Shown here piece by piece: positions 7,744-8,573 of a DNA stretch of 8,573 nt; positions within the stretch are counted from its first letter, which is position 1, and the number at the start of each line of letters is the position of its first letter. The position numbers and the translations under genes are program-made. Under the pieces are notes generated by a model. The model ran no database searches. It was not told where the DNA came from and saw only the letters and a list, made by a program, of their open reading frames with translations. This DNA is from JBBQQK01 sp038216025 (GTDB lineage: Bacteria > Patescibacteriota > UBA1384 > XYA2-FULL-43-10 > 1-14-0-10-43-13): NCBI GenBank assembly GCA_038216025.1, contig JBBQQK010000048.1, positions 1 through 8,573 on the forward strand. Reading direction: 5' to 3'.

Positions 7744-8573
7744 CGGTTTAATTGTGGATAATCTTTCAACTGCACTTTCTCAAATCGCTCAATATCCTTG
7801 CCTACTTTTTGCAAAGCTTTGAGTTTAATATTCTTCGGCAATATCCGAGCTATCCCGATAATATCCGACTTTAGAGAGCTATATGTCTTACTATGAATAT
7901 ACGGCTCAACGAGCTTTTCAAATATTCTCTCTCCTTCGGTAGAGATAATTTTTAATGCCGAGGTCATTGCCAATGCTCGGCTTAATTTAAATTGTTTAGT
8001 ATCAAGTATTTTTGTCAAAACACAAGCGAGATCATCATCTTTCAGCATCATAAAATTTAGACAATCAGTCGTTTTAGTCCAAAAGTGAAGCAATATTTGT
8101 TTTGACAATGACTGTTCAAATAGGCTTTCAAAGGTCATGGGGCGAGACATCCCTATCTCTCCAAAAGTGCTTTTCATTTTTGCTCTGTTGGCTAGCCTCA
8201 TTTCAAATCTAAATACTTCAAAGGGATCTTTTTTTATCAGATCTAGTAAATTGAGCTGAGCTGAATTGTCTTTTCCAATTGCTCTTTTCTCACTAGTTTT
8301 GGCTTGTCGGAGGTCGGCAACTTTATCATAGAAAACATATTCGTATGAATTGGCATGAAATCTTAAGCTCTGGCCAGTTATATAGGTGATTTTGGCAATG
8401 TCGAGTTTTTTACTTATATTCGCCTTGCTTAGCTCGTGAATTATCATTAAGCTTTTTGTGCCGTCAATCATGATTATATTTTTTGAATAATCAATTTTTG
8501 AAACCATGGCATTTCTGAGATTGTATTGATAAACCTCAATGCTTGCTAATCGCAAATCAGAAGTCAACTTTTG
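7740..8573 (-). CDS. Putative phage/plasmid replication initiation protein (gpII/X-like), 5' end beyond the window
   Basis: The reading frame is open from the window edge to TGA at 7740-7742, giving about 277 residues. The only upstream initiator in view is TTG at 8567, with no ribosome site, so I treat the gene as partial at its N-terminus. Numbering from that TTG, the middle holds YEYVFYDKVADLRQ at 76-88 and, after a linker, FEVFRFEMRLANR at 116-128. A YDK block followed by an (L/F)RFE.RL block is reminiscent of the II/X family of rolling-circle replication proteins in filamentous phages and plasmids. In that family the Tyr-containing HUH domain nicks the origin; an HUH motif is not visible here and may lie outside the window. 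Residues 150-275 are helical and lysine-rich. No signal peptide or membrane segment is seen. The similarity is from memory and weak; the cautious name is hypothetical protein. It sits 74 nt upstream of the HTH gene, in the same direction. Confidence 0.45.
   Translation of the reverse strand, partial: QKLTSDLRLASIEVYQYNLRNAMVSKIDYSKNIIMIDGTKSLMIIHELSKANISKKLDIAKITYITGQSLRFHANSYEYVFYDKVADLRQAKTSEKRAIGKDNSAQLNLLDLIKKDPFEVFRFEMRLANRAKMKSTFGEIGMSRPMTFESLFEQSLSKQILLHFWTKTTDCLNFMMLKDDDLACVLTKILDTKQFKLSRALAMTSALKIISTEGERIFEKLVEPYIHSKTYSSLKSDIIGIARILPKNIKLKALQKVGKDIERFEKVQLKDYPQLNR

Noticed and set aside
8565..8567. TTG at 8567 as the true start of the replication-protein-like gene
   Set aside because: It lies six bases from the window edge, with the frame already open upstream and no ribosome site visible. 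The gene most likely begins outside the window.
1..8573. CRISPR array, tRNA/rRNA genes, insertion-sequence ends or long repeats
   Set aside because: Genes cover nearly the whole window, and reading both strands showed no spaced repeats, tRNA-like arms or terminal inverted repeats. Attachment sites for the recombinase could not be identified.

Overview
This 8.6 kb window (about 35-40% G+C by eye) is read entirely from the minus strand. It is bacterial and uses TGA as a stop: the methyltransferase and the replication-protein-like gene both end in TGA. That argues against recoded lineages such as Gracilibacteria/Absconditabacteria or mycoplasmas. The recombinase and the restriction-type proteins feel like those of Patescibacteria mobile elements, but this is an impression and not a placement. 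The context is accessory DNA, probably an integrated element or plasmid.

Right to left, in the direction of transcription, the layout is as follows. (1) 8573-7740 is a gene cut by the window edge. It has weak similarity to gpII/X-type replication proteins of phages and plasmids. (2) 7743-7715 is a good sigma70-type promoter whose -35 box overlaps the stop codon of gene 1. Two ATGCAC direct repeats, ten bases apart, sit between its -35 and -10. (3) 7665-7492 encodes a 57-residue excisionase-like helix-turn-helix protein, which can be missed because it is so short. (4) 7490-3996 encodes an 1164-residue fusion of a phospholipase-D-like (HKD) domain and a SNF2/HepA-type helicase. (5) 4030-1046 encodes a 994-residue Eco57I-type adenine-N6 methyltransferase with a C-terminal target-recognition domain. 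(6) 1049 to beyond position 1 encodes a large serine recombinase, truncated by the window.

Genes 3 to 6 form one compact operon. There is 1 nt between 3 and 4, a nested overlap of about 35 nt between 4 and 5, and an ATGA overlap between 5 and 6. The likely meaning is a two-protein restriction/anti-phage system: a PLD-helicase effector plus a methyltransferase that supplies self/non-self marking and sequence specificity. It is transcribed together with a small DNA-binding regulator or excisionase and with its own recombinase. The total domain set (nuclease-like, translocase, methyltransferase, TRD) resembles single-chain Type ISP enzymes, but it is split over two chains and a PLD domain replaces the Mrr-type nuclease. 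The most unusual point is that the defence genes and the recombinase are translationally linked. This suggests a defence cassette that carries its own mobility, or less likely a recombinase that shuffles the methyltransferase specificity domain. The TRD half of the methyltransferase is strikingly A+T-rich (about 30% G+C against about 48% in its catalytic half), which fits domain exchange.
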